Origin: Pseudomonas lutea
GTDB taxonomy: Bacteria; Pseudomonadota; Gammaproteobacteria; Pseudomonadales; Pseudomonadaceae
Direction of reading: 5' to 3'
Length of the DNA stretch: 64,000 bases
Assembly: GCF_000759445.1 (NCBI RefSeq)
Contig: NZ_JRMB01000001.1
Location: forward strand, 496,001-560,000
Below are positions 1 to 8,597 of the stretch, in pieces. A program made the position numbers and the translations under genes. Position 1 is the first letter of the stretch, and every line of letters begins with the position of its first letter. The notes beneath the pieces are model-generated. The model did no database searches. It saw only the letters and a list, made by a program, of their open reading frames with translations, and was not told the origin of the DNA.

Positions 1-1
1 T

Positions 2-709
2 TATCGGCATATCAACCAGCGTTACCAGAGCGAGGTGTACGGCTTCTACGCCAAGGCGATCAGCAAGCGTTATCCGTTCAAGGCCGACAGCGTCAGTGAT
101 GTGGCGCTGGGTGATTTTCGGGAGTTCTTCAAGGTTCAAGGGCTTGCCGAGCGTTTCTTCGACAGCTTCATGCGCCCGTTCGTGAGCGGCGAGGCAGGCA
201 CCTTGCGCCTGCGCAGCATCGACGGGCAAAGCTTGCCGGTCTCCCGGGTTTATCTCGAGCAAATGGCTGCCGTTCGGGTCATTCGTCAAGGTTTTTTTGC
301 AGACGACCCCGCCGAGCCTCAAGTGCAGTTCAAGCTTGAGCCTCATACCCTGGACTCTTCTGTGAGCCGTTCCGAATTCAAGCTCGGCGATAAAACCCTT
401 GAGTACCGCCACGGGCCTATCGTTGCGGTGTCGTTCAAGTGGCCCACGGATGCCGACGCCGGCCGAACCAGCCTGGTCCTCGACCGAATGGTCGGTCGTC
501 CTCTGGGCATTGAAGAAAGCACCGGCCCGTGGTCACTGTTTCGTTTGCTGGATTCGATGGAGCGTGAAGAACTGAGCGGTCGTGATGTGCTGGTCCTCAA
601 GGCCGACGTCGGCGGGCTGCGTGCGAGCTATGTGCTGACCAGTCAGCGCTCCCCCAACCCGTTCGACCTGTCCGCGCTCCGACGGTTGCGCATGCCGGCG
701 CAGCTCTGA
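2..709 (+). CDS. tssM: Type VI secretion protein TssM (IcmF), C-terminal part
   Basis: The reading frame is open from base 2, so this is the last ~235 residues of a protein that begins upstream of the window. TssM/IcmF is the inner-membrane component of the T6SS membrane complex; its C-terminal region lies in the periplasm and contacts the TssJ lipoprotein. The fragment carries a typical IcmF C-terminal pattern: a RYPF motif, then ALGDFREFF, LAERFFDSF, and a late beta-rich segment with GPWSLFRLLD. The stop codon overlaps the start of the phosphatase gene (ATGA), which fits a T6SS operon ending tssM-phosphatase-kinase, as in the H2-type cluster of P. aeruginosa. An internal GTG at 35 should not be taken as a start. 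Confidence 0.9.
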   Translation, partial: YRHINQRYQSEVYGFYAKAISKRYPFKADSVSDVALGDFREFFKVQGLAERFFDSFMRPFVSGEAGTLRLRSIDGQSLPVSRVYLEQMAAVRVIRQGFFADDPAEPQVQFKLEPHTLDSSVSRSEFKLGDKTLEYRHGPIVAVSFKWPTDADAGRTSLVLDRMVGRPLGIEESTGPWSLFRLLDSMEREELSGRDVLVLKADVGGLRASYVLTSQRSPNPFDLSALRRLRMPAQL

Positions 710-1437
710 TGGGCACTGGCAGTCAGTGGCGCAGCGCCGCCCGGACCCACACCGGCAAGGTTCGGGCGCGTAACGAGGATGCGTTTTTGAATTGTCCCGA
801 ACACGGCCTCTGGGTTGTCGCCGATGGCATGGGCGGGCATCACGGCGGCGACATTGCCAGCCAGATGATTGTGGCCAGCCTGGCAGCGCTGCCCCTGCAC
901 TCGGGTTTCGATGATCGGGTCATTCGCATCAGGCAATGCCTGCACTGGTTGAACCGCCGACTCGGCCAGGAAATGACGGTCAGCCCGGATCGGCGCGACA
1001 ACATCATCGGCAGTACGGTGGTCGCGCTGCTGCTTGAGCAGCGCCGGGCGGCATGTGTCTGGGCGGGCGATAGCCGATGCTATTTATGGCGTCGTCAGCG
1101 GTTGTATCAGCTGTCCCGCGACCACTCCCTACAGCAACAACTGATCGACGAGCAGCAGATGAATGTCCGTCAGGCCAAGGCACACCCGGGCGCGCACGCC
1201 TTGACCCGCGCGGTAGGCGCTGGCGAGCAACTGGCGCTGGAGGTGCTTGAGCTCGAAGTGCTTCCAGGCGATGCATTTTTGCTCTGCACTGACGGGCTTT
1301 ATCAAGGCATGAGCAGCGATGCCCTGGGCCGGGCGCTCAACCTCGCTGTCCCCGAAAAGGCACTGCAACGCTTGTTTGACTGCGCGTTGCGGGGAGCGGC
1401 CAGGGACAACCTGACCGCGGTGGTCATACGTCAATGA
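709..1437 (+). CDS. T6SS-associated PP2C-type Ser/Thr phosphatase (PppA/Stp1-like)
   Basis: A 242-residue cytoplasmic PP2C phosphatase. The metal-binding and catalytic motifs are all visible: RARNEDAF near residue 20, VADGMGGH near 38-45, WAGDSR in the middle, LCTDGLY, and the final ARDNLTAVV. In T6SS clusters such phosphatases (PppA, Stp1) reverse phosphorylation set by the adjacent kinase and so set the firing threshold. It overlaps tssM upstream and the kinase downstream by ATGA junctions, so the three genes are very likely translated from one message. The length is normal for the family. Confidence 0.9.
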   Translation: MGTGSQWRSAARTHTGKVRARNEDAFLNCPEHGLWVVADGMGGHHGGDIASQMIVASLAALPLHSGFDDRVIRIRQCLHWLNRRLGQEMTVSPDRRDNIIGSTVVALLLEQRRAACVWAGDSRCYLWRRQRLYQLSRDHSLQQQLIDEQQMNVRQAKAHPGAHALTRAVGAGEQLALEVLELEVLPGDAFLLCTDGLYQGMSSDALGRALNLAVPEKALQRLFDCALRGAARDNLTAVVIRQ

Positions 1438-2411
1438 CTGACGCCGCGCACGCCGGTGACGACGCCAGCGACGGCGATCTCACCTATCTTGCTTTCGCGC
1501 CTCCACATCGACCCGGACCGGCGGCCGCCCCATCGAGCCTTGCTGCGATGCACGACGTCCTCGCCAGTCGTTATCGCATCGAGCGCTTGCTAGGCGCTGG
1601 CGGAATGGGCGCCGTCTACCGCGCCCGCGACCTGCTCGCCGAGCAGTATGAGGACCCGCATCCCTACGTCGCGCTCAAGGTTCTCAACGAGGTGTTCTCC
1701 AAGACCCCGGACGGCAGCGCTCTGCTCTACAGCGAGTTTCGTCTGACCCAACACCTGCGCCATGATCATGTGCTGCGTTTGCAGGCGTTCCACGTTGACC
1801 CCACGAGCCAACGCGCCTTCATCACCATGGAACTGCTTCACGGCATGACGCTCGACCAGCTGCTCTGTGAGCGCCCCCTGGGGCTGCCATGGAAAGAGCT
1901 GCGTGAGATCGTGCTGCCGCTGCTCGACGCACTGGCCTACGTTCATGCGCGCGGCGTGGTTCATGGCGACATGAAGCCCAGTAACGTCATGCTCACGGAG
2001 GAGGGGGTGCGCCTGTTCGATTTCGGTTTGAGCCGGGTCGAAGAGGGTGTGCTGCCCGGTCTACCGCACCTCAGCCGCGAGCGGTTCGATGCCTGGACGC
2101 CGGGCTATGCGGCACCGGAATTGCTGGAGCATCAACGGCTTTCGGCCAGCGCTGACGTCTATGGAGTGGCGTGCCTGATCTACGAGCTGGCGAGCGGCAG
2201 GCATCCCTTCCGTCGGCTCCTTTCAACCCAGGCCCGCGATGAACACCAGGACCGTGAGCTGCGTCCCCCCGACAACCTGCCCAAACGCTGCTGGCCGGCC
2301 TTGCGGCAGGCGCTGGCCTTCGACGTCGCCGCTCGTACGATAACGGCTGGACAACTGCGTGACGTTTTCTCGATTCGCTCACTCAGGTGGTGGCAAGGGT
2401 CGAGCCGGTGA
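1434..2411 (+). CDS. T6SS-associated Ser/Thr protein kinase (Stk1/PpkA-like)
   Basis: A 325-residue Hanks-type kinase. After a ~45-residue linker come the glycine loop (GAGGMGAVY, ~54-62), the ATP lysine in ALKVLN (Lys82), the catalytic loop HGDMKPSN (~177-184), DFG (~196-198) and the APE of the activation segment. The catalytic loop reads HGD rather than HRD, which removes the arginine that reads activation-loop phosphorylation. There is no obvious membrane segment or C-terminal vWA domain, so it is closer to short Stk1-type kinases than to long PpkA. It probably phosphorylates a T6SS scaffold such as an Fha protein (family knowledge; no Fha gene is in view). It is the last gene of the T6SS operon and is followed by a REP pair. 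Confidence 0.88.
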   Translation: MTDAAHAGDDASDGDLTYLAFAPPHRPGPAAAPSSLAAMHDVLASRYRIERLLGAGGMGAVYRARDLLAEQYEDPHPYVALKVLNEVFSKTPDGSALLYSEFRLTQHLRHDHVLRLQAFHVDPTSQRAFITMELLHGMTLDQLLCERPLGLPWKELREIVLPLLDALAYVHARGVVHGDMKPSNVMLTEEGVRLFDFGLSRVEEGVLPGLPHLSRERFDAWTPGYAAPELLEHQRLSASADVYGVACLIYELASGRHPFRRLLSTQARDEHQDRELRPPDNLPKRCWPALRQALAFDVAARTITAGQLRDVFSIRSLRWWQGSSR

Positions 2412-2482
2412 CGCTGACCAAGCGCCGTTGCTGGTCGTTGGGCAGGTGTGGAGATCAAACATGATGGTGTTGCCGCTGGCCT

Positions 2483-2585
2483 CTTCCCGGCTAAAGCCGG
2501 TCCCACAAGACCAACATCGTTCCAATGCCGGTCCCAAAGGATCCACGCGATTGCTTTTCAGTAGGACCGGCTTCAGCCGGGAAGC
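2483..2585. repeat. REP pair (BIME) behind the T6SS operon
   Basis: Two REP elements in opposite orientation: CCCGGCTAAAGCCGGTCCCAC at the left and GTAGGACCGGCTTCAGCCGG at the right, about 55 bases apart. Each folds into a short hairpin. They sit between the ends of the convergent kinase and LysR genes and may serve as mRNA 3' stabiliser or terminator. Confidence 0.8.
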
Positions 2586-2586
2586 T

Positions 2587-3480
2587 TTACCGGGCCATGT
2601 ACGCCGCCAGCTCCTCGGGCGCGCCGTGCGGGAAGGCGCGTCGCAAGTAATCGAGGAACGCGGACACGCGCGCACTCAGCAGCCGCCGCGACGGATACAG
2701 CGCCCACAATGCAACGGGCGCAGCGTCGATGTCGCCCCAGTGCAGCAGCGTGCCGGCGCGCATATCCTCGCCCACCAGTGACACGGGCAAACGCCCGGCG
2801 CCCACGCCGGCCAGCACGGCATCGCGCACCATCACCAGCGAAGACAGGCTCAGCACCGGGTCAATCGTCATGCAGCTTCGGCCCGTCGGGGAGGTGAGGT
2901 GCCAGCTGATGTCGCGGTCCCCGGGCCCCCTAACCACCGCCGGCACTGCAACGTTGGCTGCCGGTTTTACCAACTGCGGGCTCGCGACCACGACCAGACG
3001 ATCGTGCAGGAAAATCCGCCCGATGAGGCTTTCGTCGACCGCGGGATTGACCCTGATCACCAGGTCATAGCCTTCCTCGATCATGTCCACGGCGCGGTCT
3101 TCGGTGGTGACTTCAAGCCGCACCTCCGGGTGTTCCAGCGCGAAACCTGCGGCCAGCTTGCCCATCGCCGTCTGCGCAAAGAACAGCGGGGCGCTGATGC
3201 GCAATCGACCTCGCGGCCGCGCACCGCCTGAGGCGATGTCTGCTGCGGTCTCGTCCAGTTCGCTGAGCAACGAGCCGGTTCGCTCGTAGAGCGCCCGGCC
3301 TTCTTCGGTGAGCTTCAGCGTGCGTGCGCCGCGTTCGAACAGGCGCAGGTTCAGGCTGCGCTCCAGTTCCGCGACCCGGCGTGACAGCGTTGCCTTGGGC
3401 CGGCCGGTGGCTCGAGCGGCGCGCCCGAATCCGCCGTGCCGGGCGACGAGGTTGAAATCCGAAAGAGCCAGTAAATCCAT
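2587..3480 (-). CDS. LysR-family transcriptional regulator
   Basis: A 297-residue LysR regulator when started at the ATG at 3478-3480 (MDLLALSDFNLVARHGG); the longer upstream frame is not needed. The N-terminal winged helix-turn-helix covers residues ~1-60 (FGRAARATGRPKATLSRRVAELE), followed by the linker helix and the effector-binding domain. The gene is divergent from an NmrA-type reductase at 3671, with 190 bases between them, which is the classical arrangement for a LysR protein controlling its neighbour. The inducer is unknown. The C-terminus runs into the REP pair. Confidence 0.88.
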   Translation of the reverse strand: MDLLALSDFNLVARHGGFGRAARATGRPKATLSRRVAELERSLNLRLFERGARTLKLTEEGRALYERTGSLLSELDETAADIASGGARPRGRLRISAPLFFAQTAMGKLAAGFALEHPEVRLEVTTEDRAVDMIEEGYDLVIRVNPAVDESLIGRIFLHDRLVVVASPQLVKPAANVAVPAVVRGPGDRDISWHLTSPTGRSCMTIDPVLSLSSLVMVRDAVLAGVGAGRLPVSLVGEDMRAGTLLHWGDIDAAPVALWALYPSRRLLSARVSAFLDYLRRAFPHGAPEELAAYMAR

Positions 3481-3670
3481 GGTCGCACCTGAAATGTTCA
3501 AACCAGCGGTGGCTGAAGGCCGGAGCCTGAATCTCAGCGCCGAAGGAGTCTTCCACGAGAAGCGGCGACTGTTCCACATACGGGACGGCCTGTCCAATTA
3601 TAGAGGCTATCGGCCCATCCATGATCCGCCGATAGTGACGTCTCCAGTCCAACCCACCACGGTAAACATC

Positions 3671-4540
3671 ATGACCATCCTCGTTACGGGCGCTACCGGC
3701 CGAGTCGGCAGCAAAGTCGTCGAGCAACTTCTTGAACGCGGCGCAGACGTGCGCGTGCTGGTTCGGGACCCGTCCAAAACCCGCTTTGCGCCTGAGGTCG
3801 AGGTGGTTCAGGGCGATATGCTTGATCTTGAGTCACTTCGGCGCGCGTTTGCTGGTGTCTCGACATTCTTTCTGCTGAATGCCGTCGCCGCCGATGAATT
3901 CACTCAAGCGCTGATTGCACTGAACATCGCCAGGGAGGCCGGCGTTAACCGGGTCGTTTACCTCTCGGTCATCCACGCCGACCGCTTCGTCAATGTGCCG
4001 CATTTCGCGGTGAAGTCAGGCGCCGAGCGAATGATCGAGACGATGGGCTTCAGCGCCACGATCCTGCGTCCTTCGTACTTTATCGACAACGACGAAATGG
4101 TCAGCCAGGCCATCCTTGAGCACGGCATTTACCCCATGCCCATCGGCAGTAAGGGGCTGGCCATGGTCGATGCGCGGGACATCGCCGAGGTGGCGGCCCT
4201 GGAGCTGCTGCGTCGCGATCAGGCGCGCAATGAGTTGCCCTCTGAAACCATCAATCTGGTGGGGCCGGACACGCTGACGGGGGAGGGTGTTGCCTCGATC
4301 TGGACGCAGGTGCTCGGTCGTCCGGTGGTTTACGGGGGCGACGATCCGACCGCTTTTGAACAGAACGTCGCGAACTTCATGCCCGCCTGGATGGCCTACG
4401 AGATGCGCCTCATGGCCGAGCGCTTTGTCGGCGACGGGATGATTCCGGAACCCGGCGACGTGGCGCGCCTGACGCAGATGCTCGGGCGGGACCTGCATCG
4501 CTATCAGGACTTCGCCATGCGTCTGGCGCGCCTGGTCTGA
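3671..4540 (+). CDS. NmrA-like NAD(P)-binding SDR family protein
   Basis: A 289-residue atypical short-chain dehydrogenase. The N-terminus has the dinucleotide-binding GATGRVGS motif (residues ~7-14) with the acidic/basic pattern typical of NmrA/QOR2-type proteins (VRVLVRDPSK). There is no classical YxxxK pair, so it may be a redox sensor or an NAD(P)H:quinone reductase of the QOR2/AzoB type; the sequence does not settle which. It is divergent from the LysR gene and is followed closely by a strong hairpin at 4572-4592. The start is ATG at 3671; a longer frame begins at 3308 but runs through the LysR gene and is rejected. Confidence 0.82.
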   Translation: MTILVTGATGRVGSKVVEQLLERGADVRVLVRDPSKTRFAPEVEVVQGDMLDLESLRRAFAGVSTFFLLNAVAADEFTQALIALNIAREAGVNRVVYLSVIHADRFVNVPHFAVKSGAERMIETMGFSATILRPSYFIDNDEMVSQAILEHGIYPMPIGSKGLAMVDARDIAEVAALELLRRDQARNELPSETINLVGPDTLTGEGVASIWTQVLGRPVVYGGDDPTAFEQNVANFMPAWMAYEMRLMAERFVGDGMIPEPGDVARLTQMLGRDLHRYQDFAMRLARLV

Positions 4541-4571
4541 GCCACCGACGCTCTGAAGTCTGGCGCAGAAA

Positions 4572-4592
4572 AAGCCCGCGATCAGCGGGCTT
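4572..4592. terminator. Bidirectional hairpin terminator
   Basis: AAGCCCGC, a five-base loop GATCA, then GCGGGCTT: a perfect 8-bp stem flanked by A residues on the left and TTGGTT on the right. It lies between the convergent NmrA-type gene and the mechanosensitive channel gene and can serve both strands. Confidence 0.8.
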
Positions 4593-4639
4593 GGTTATGT
4601 CTGGGCAATGGTGTCGCGCGTCCATGCGCGACCGGAAAC

Positions 4640-7066
4640 TTACACCACCGTCGCTGGCGGCGGCTCCTGGCGCAGCCCGGCGTTGCCCAGACCCTCATTG
4701 ATCAGCACCATGCTTTGCGGTGCAGACAGGGCGATGCCCATTTCTCGCAGGCGGCCAAGCACCGTGAACAACAGGTCGCTTCGGGCATTACCCACTGAAC
4801 GCGGGCTGTTCACAAAGCCGGTGGCGCTGATGATCAGGCCCGTGTTGGTGAGGTCCTTGAACGTCACCGATGGCGCCGGCGTATCAAGGATGGCCTCGTG
4901 TTCGGTGAAGGCCTGCAACAGCAGCTCGCGGATCTTCAAGACGTCCGTTTCCAGCGGCAGGGTCAGTGAGACACCTACTACGCCCAGCGCATTGCCCATG
5001 GTCACGTTACGCACGTTCTGAGTAATGAACTGCGAATTCGGCACGATTACCGTGGAACGATCGGACATCTGGATTTCGGTCGCTCGCACGTTGATCCTGC
5101 GGATATCGCCTTCAACCCCTGCCAGACTGACCCAGTCGCCGACTTTCACCGGCCGCTCGGTCAGCAGGATCAGGCCGGAGATGAAGTTCTGCACGATCGC
5201 TTGCAGACCAAAGCCGATCCCCACCGAGAGTGCGCTGACCACCCAGGTCAGGTTGGTGAGGCTGATGTGCAGGGTCGACATCACCACCGCAACCACCAGC
5301 ACGAAGCCGATGTAGCCGATCAAGGTCACCAGCGACGCTTGCATCCCGGCGTCCATGTTGGTTTCAGGCAACAGCCGTTCGCCGAACCATTCCTTGAGCA
5401 CGCGCACGCCGAGCAGGCCGGCGACCAGGCAGCCCAACGCTAGCAGAATGTCGCTCGGGACGATGTTCAGGTTGCCCAGGGATTTGTTGGTGACGTCCAC
5501 TTGGGTGAAGCTTTCGAGCAGTTCGCCCGGGCTGGACCCCGAGGGCAGGAACGCCAGGAGTACGGCGGTGAGCAGCAGCAGAGTGCGGCCGATGCCTGCC
5601 AGCACGGTGCTCGCCTGGGCCTGATGGCGTGGCGACAGGCCCAGTGCCGAGCCCAGCGCCATCCCGCCCGGTTGCTTGGGTGACAAGAGGTTTTCGCAGA
5701 CGTCGCCGAAGAAGGCCACCAACAGGTAAGCCGTCGAAGCCACCACGCTCATCCACAGCAGCTTGACCGCCAGGTAATACGCCAGCGTCAGATAGCCGCT
5801 CAGCAATGCCAGCAGACTCAGGCCTACCCACACCGCAACCACGAACGGGATCAGCCCGACCAGGCCGCCCGGGCGGGGTAGTGCGTGCTGACGGCGGGTG
5901 CGGCGGTAGCGCAGCAGGCCGAAGAAAAACACCAGCGAGACCGCCAGTGCGGTCAGGCCGTTGACGGCAACGGTCAGGGCCAGGCTGCTGGCGATGACGC
6001 TATTGATGCGCTCCTGGGTGCCGATGATCATCAGCGCCAGCGCCAATACGGGCGGGAAGCGACCCATCGCCGTGGCGATTTCGTCAGCGATGTTCGGCAA
6101 ACGCCAGGAAGGGTGCGGCAGCATCAGCAGTGCGCGACCCAGGCCCACGATGAACGCGCAGAAGGTGATCAGCGTCTGCAACTGGTCAAGCAGATTGACC
6201 ACGTCATTGCTGAGCACCGCATTGCTGACGATGCCCCAGCGCAGCAGGGAAGTGGCCGCGGTGATGGTCAGGATCGTCGACAGCCCGACGGCCAGCGCGA
6301 GGGCACTGCGACGCAGGCGTCCCTCGGGCAACCAGCGGACCACCACACGGATCAACAGGCTTTCAAGCAGGCGCCGCACCACGACCCAAACGAACAGCGC
6401 ACCCAGTACGACGCTGCCAAACAGCATCCGGTTGCCGGGTGCCAGGGCGCTGTTGAAGACGCTGCGCACATCGCTCAGCAGGCCGTTCATGCGTCGCAGG
6501 TCATCGTCGGTCGGGCGGATCAGCGTCGACCAGAACGCCGAGCTGAGCGGGCTGGCCGTGCGGGTACTGATTTGCGAGTCAAACAGGCTGCGGCGCAGGC
6601 TGAAGATTTGCGTGGCCAGGTCTCGCGCAGACTGGCTGAGCGTGGTGGTCTGGCGTTCGTCGTTGACCAGCGCGTTCTTCTGCGCCGTCAGCGTCTTGCG
6701 CTGGGACGTCAGGGTTTGCGCTTCGTCCGGCTGCACCGGGCCGAGAATGTTGAGTTGATCATTCAGGTGTTCGATGTCGACCGCTTGTTTGGCGACCAGA
6801 TCGTCGGCCTGCTTCTGCACCTGCAAGGCAGCCTGACGCAAGGTGGACAGCAGGTCCTCGTTGGCGCTCACCGTGACTTTCTGGCGGATCTGGTCGAGCT
6901 GCTCGCTCAGGTCATCCAGACTCGGCGCCTCAACCTCTGGTGTGGCGTCGGCTTGCGTCGCCACCTGCGGCGCGGGCGCTGCCTGGACCATTGCGGGCAG
7001 CGTGCCGCATAACAGCAGCAGGGCAAGCAGTCCGGTGTAGATACGGTTCAACGTAGCGTGTTGCAT
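4640..7066 (-). CDS. Large mechanosensitive channel, MscS family with DUF3772
   Basis: An 808-residue inner-membrane protein. It begins with a signal peptide (LLALLLLCGTLPAMVQAAPA), followed by a periplasmic coiled-coil region (~40-130) and a DUF3772-type segment (~130-190). About ten hydrophobic helices follow. The MscS module is at ~590-785: the pore helix reads VSALSVGIGFGLQAIVQNF and continues into the beta domain GLILLTERPVKVGDWV. Such proteins are YjeP/MscM-like channels that release solutes on hypo-osmotic shock. The start ATG at 7066 places the signal peptide at the N-terminus. It is monocistronic and faces the hairpin at 4572. Confidence 0.9.
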   Translation of the reverse strand: MQHATLNRIYTGLLALLLLCGTLPAMVQAAPAPQVATQADATPEVEAPSLDDLSEQLDQIRQKVTVSANEDLLSTLRQAALQVQKQADDLVAKQAVDIEHLNDQLNILGPVQPDEAQTLTSQRKTLTAQKNALVNDERQTTTLSQSARDLATQIFSLRRSLFDSQISTRTASPLSSAFWSTLIRPTDDDLRRMNGLLSDVRSVFNSALAPGNRMLFGSVVLGALFVWVVVRRLLESLLIRVVVRWLPEGRLRRSALALAVGLSTILTITAATSLLRWGIVSNAVLSNDVVNLLDQLQTLITFCAFIVGLGRALLMLPHPSWRLPNIADEIATAMGRFPPVLALALMIIGTQERINSVIASSLALTVAVNGLTALAVSLVFFFGLLRYRRTRRQHALPRPGGLVGLIPFVVAVWVGLSLLALLSGYLTLAYYLAVKLLWMSVVASTAYLLVAFFGDVCENLLSPKQPGGMALGSALGLSPRHQAQASTVLAGIGRTLLLLTAVLLAFLPSGSSPGELLESFTQVDVTNKSLGNLNIVPSDILLALGCLVAGLLGVRVLKEWFGERLLPETNMDAGMQASLVTLIGYIGFVLVVAVVMSTLHISLTNLTWVVSALSVGIGFGLQAIVQNFISGLILLTERPVKVGDWVSLAGVEGDIRRINVRATEIQMSDRSTVIVPNSQFITQNVRNVTMGNALGVVGVSLTLPLETDVLKIRELLLQAFTEHEAILDTPAPSVTFKDLTNTGLIISATGFVNSPRSVGNARSDLLFTVLGRLREMGIALSAPQSMVLINEGLGNAGLRQEPPPATVV

Positions 7067-7402
7067 TGGGGTTCCCTTGGGTGCGTTAACCGGTGCGTTA
7101 ACCGGCTTTGCGGTCTGTGCGTCTGGCCTGCGCCTTGAACGCAGGGTCGCGGCTATGGGAGATTTGCCATCGCGCGGAGGCGGATCATAGCAAGGATTGG
7201 GGCATGAGCACCCTCGCAGGCCCTGCCTGGCGGCGGATGAATCATTCAGCTCTGGCTGCCTGAACCGGCGCTTCGGTGCCGCCCGTGCGACGGGTCATGC
7301 GGCAGGGTCACGGGATGGTCACATTGCCCGGCACATGATCGCGTTTCGCACTCAGACACGGTCCGCGTACGGCGAGCCATTCAGGAACAGAGGGGCAACA
7401 CG
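7067..7402. other. 336-base intergenic region
   Basis: This lies between the divergent channel gene and the nuclease gene. A direct repeat, GTGCGTTAACCGGTGCGTTAACCGG, is visible at about 7080-7104 just upstream of the channel start: two copies of a 12-base unit containing GTTAACCGG. Its position suits an operator, but no regulator is known. I saw no convincing gene in the rest. Confidence 0.5.
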
Positions 7403-8347
7403 ATGGCGACACAGCACGTTCAAACCAATCTCAGCCACAGGCCGCGCCTGGCGGATCTGCAGCCCATTGCCCTTGCGCCGCCGACACCGGCCACTGCGCT
7501 GCGGTCGTCTGCGCAACCGCGGATCACGCCAGCCACGCAGCTGGAAGACCGGCAGGGCTACAGCAGTGATTTTCTGGGTGACTTCGTGGTGCCGTGGCCG
7601 ACCTCGCTGACGCCGAAAGACATCTACCCGTTGGGCAACCCGGGGAACCGTCTGGACTACACCCATTTCTCGATCAGCATGTCCCGCAGCCGCCGCATCG
7701 CGCAGTACGTCGGGGTCAACATCGATGGCGCCAGCAGCGTGGAGATCGTTCGAAAGCAGGACGCCTGGGCCTACGACGGTCGCCTGCCGGTGGAGGCGCA
7801 GATTGGCGAGGACATGTACCGCGACAACCTGCTGGACCGCGGCCACCTGGTCCGCCGCCAGGACCCCAACTGGGGCACCGAGGCCCAGGCCGCCAACCTC
7901 GACACCTTCCACTTCACCAACTGCTCGCCGCAGATGGCCGCGTTCAATCAAAAAACCTGGCTCGAACTGGAAGACTTCATTCTGGACAACACGCGCCGCT
8001 GGAACGGCCGGGCGACGATCTTCACCGGGCCGGTGCTGCGCACTGACGACCCTGTGTACCGAGGCGTGCAGATCCCCCGCGCATTCTGGAAAGTGGTCGC
8101 GTTTCTGGGCGATGACGGCAAGCCGTCTGCCAGCGCGTACCTGATCGACCAGACCCGCGAGCTCGACAAACTGGAGTTGGTATTTGGCGCTCTCAGGACC
8201 TATCGCCGCAGCGTCGCGCAGATCGGACAGCTCGCCGGCGTCGACTTCGGCGAGCTGGTGCGCTACGACGGATTTTCCAATGAAGAGCAGATCACCGGCA
8301 CTCGCATCGAAGCGCTGATTCAGGGGCCGCAGGATATCCGCTTGTAG
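7403..8347 (+). CDS. DNA/RNA non-specific endonuclease (beta-beta-alpha metal family)
   Basis: A 314-residue nuclease of the NucA/EndA/NUC family. The signature DRGHL lies at ~150, with the His as general base, and is followed by the family's conserved polar segment (FTNCSPQMAAFNQKTWLELE) carrying the metal-ligand Asn. The first ~60 residues are low-complexity and Pro/Ala-rich and show no signal peptide, unlike the secreted family members. There is no obvious inhibitor gene next to it. It could act in nutrient nucleic-acid turnover, or be a toxin delivered by a secretion system; the T6SS genes 5 kb upstream make that worth a thought, but there is no direct evidence. Confidence 0.85.
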   Translation: MATQHVQTNLSHRPRLADLQPIALAPPTPATALRSSAQPRITPATQLEDRQGYSSDFLGDFVVPWPTSLTPKDIYPLGNPGNRLDYTHFSISMSRSRRIAQYVGVNIDGASSVEIVRKQDAWAYDGRLPVEAQIGEDMYRDNLLDRGHLVRRQDPNWGTEAQAANLDTFHFTNCSPQMAAFNQKTWLELEDFILDNTRRWNGRATIFTGPVLRTDDPVYRGVQIPRAFWKVVAFLGDDGKPSASAYLIDQTRELDKLELVFGALRTYRRSVAQIGQLAGVDFGELVRYDGFSNEEQITGTRIEALIQGPQDIRL

Positions 8348-8543
8348 CCTGCCGCCCCGGCCGAGCCCGTTTGGCCTGCAGTGGACCCACGCGCAAAGCC
8401 GGATGCCAGATGAGCGTCGTTCTACACATTCACGAAAAAAAGGAGCCAAGGGGAATTAATGCGCTTAACGGCTATCTAGGATGACGCCTGCTGTCCGCGC
8501 CGATGCCCGGTTCTGTCCGGTTGATCGGCAGGCTCGACAGCAC

Positions 8544-8570
8544 GCCCGCCCTCAGCCCTTGATGGCGGGC
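8544..8570. terminator. GC-rich hairpin, possible terminator
   Basis: GCCCGCC and GGCGGGC form a 7-bp stem around a 13-base loop. It lies 200 bases behind the nuclease and 28 bases before the lipoprotein start, so it could end the first transcript or lie in the 5' leader of the second. There is no U run. Confidence 0.35.
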
Positions 8571-8597
8571 CAATTCACTTCCCGGAGATTTTGCGAC

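Noticed and set aside
5885..7012. Long plus-strand open frame (375 codons) opposite the mechanosensitive channel gene
   Set aside because: It is the complement of a recognisable membrane protein; its composition (Arg, Gln, His-rich) is typical of an antisense shadow in high-GC DNA.
7197..7610. Plus-strand frame of 137 codons before and within the nuclease gene
   Set aside because: Overlaps the real nuclease start in another frame, with Arg-rich composition and no ribosome binding site.
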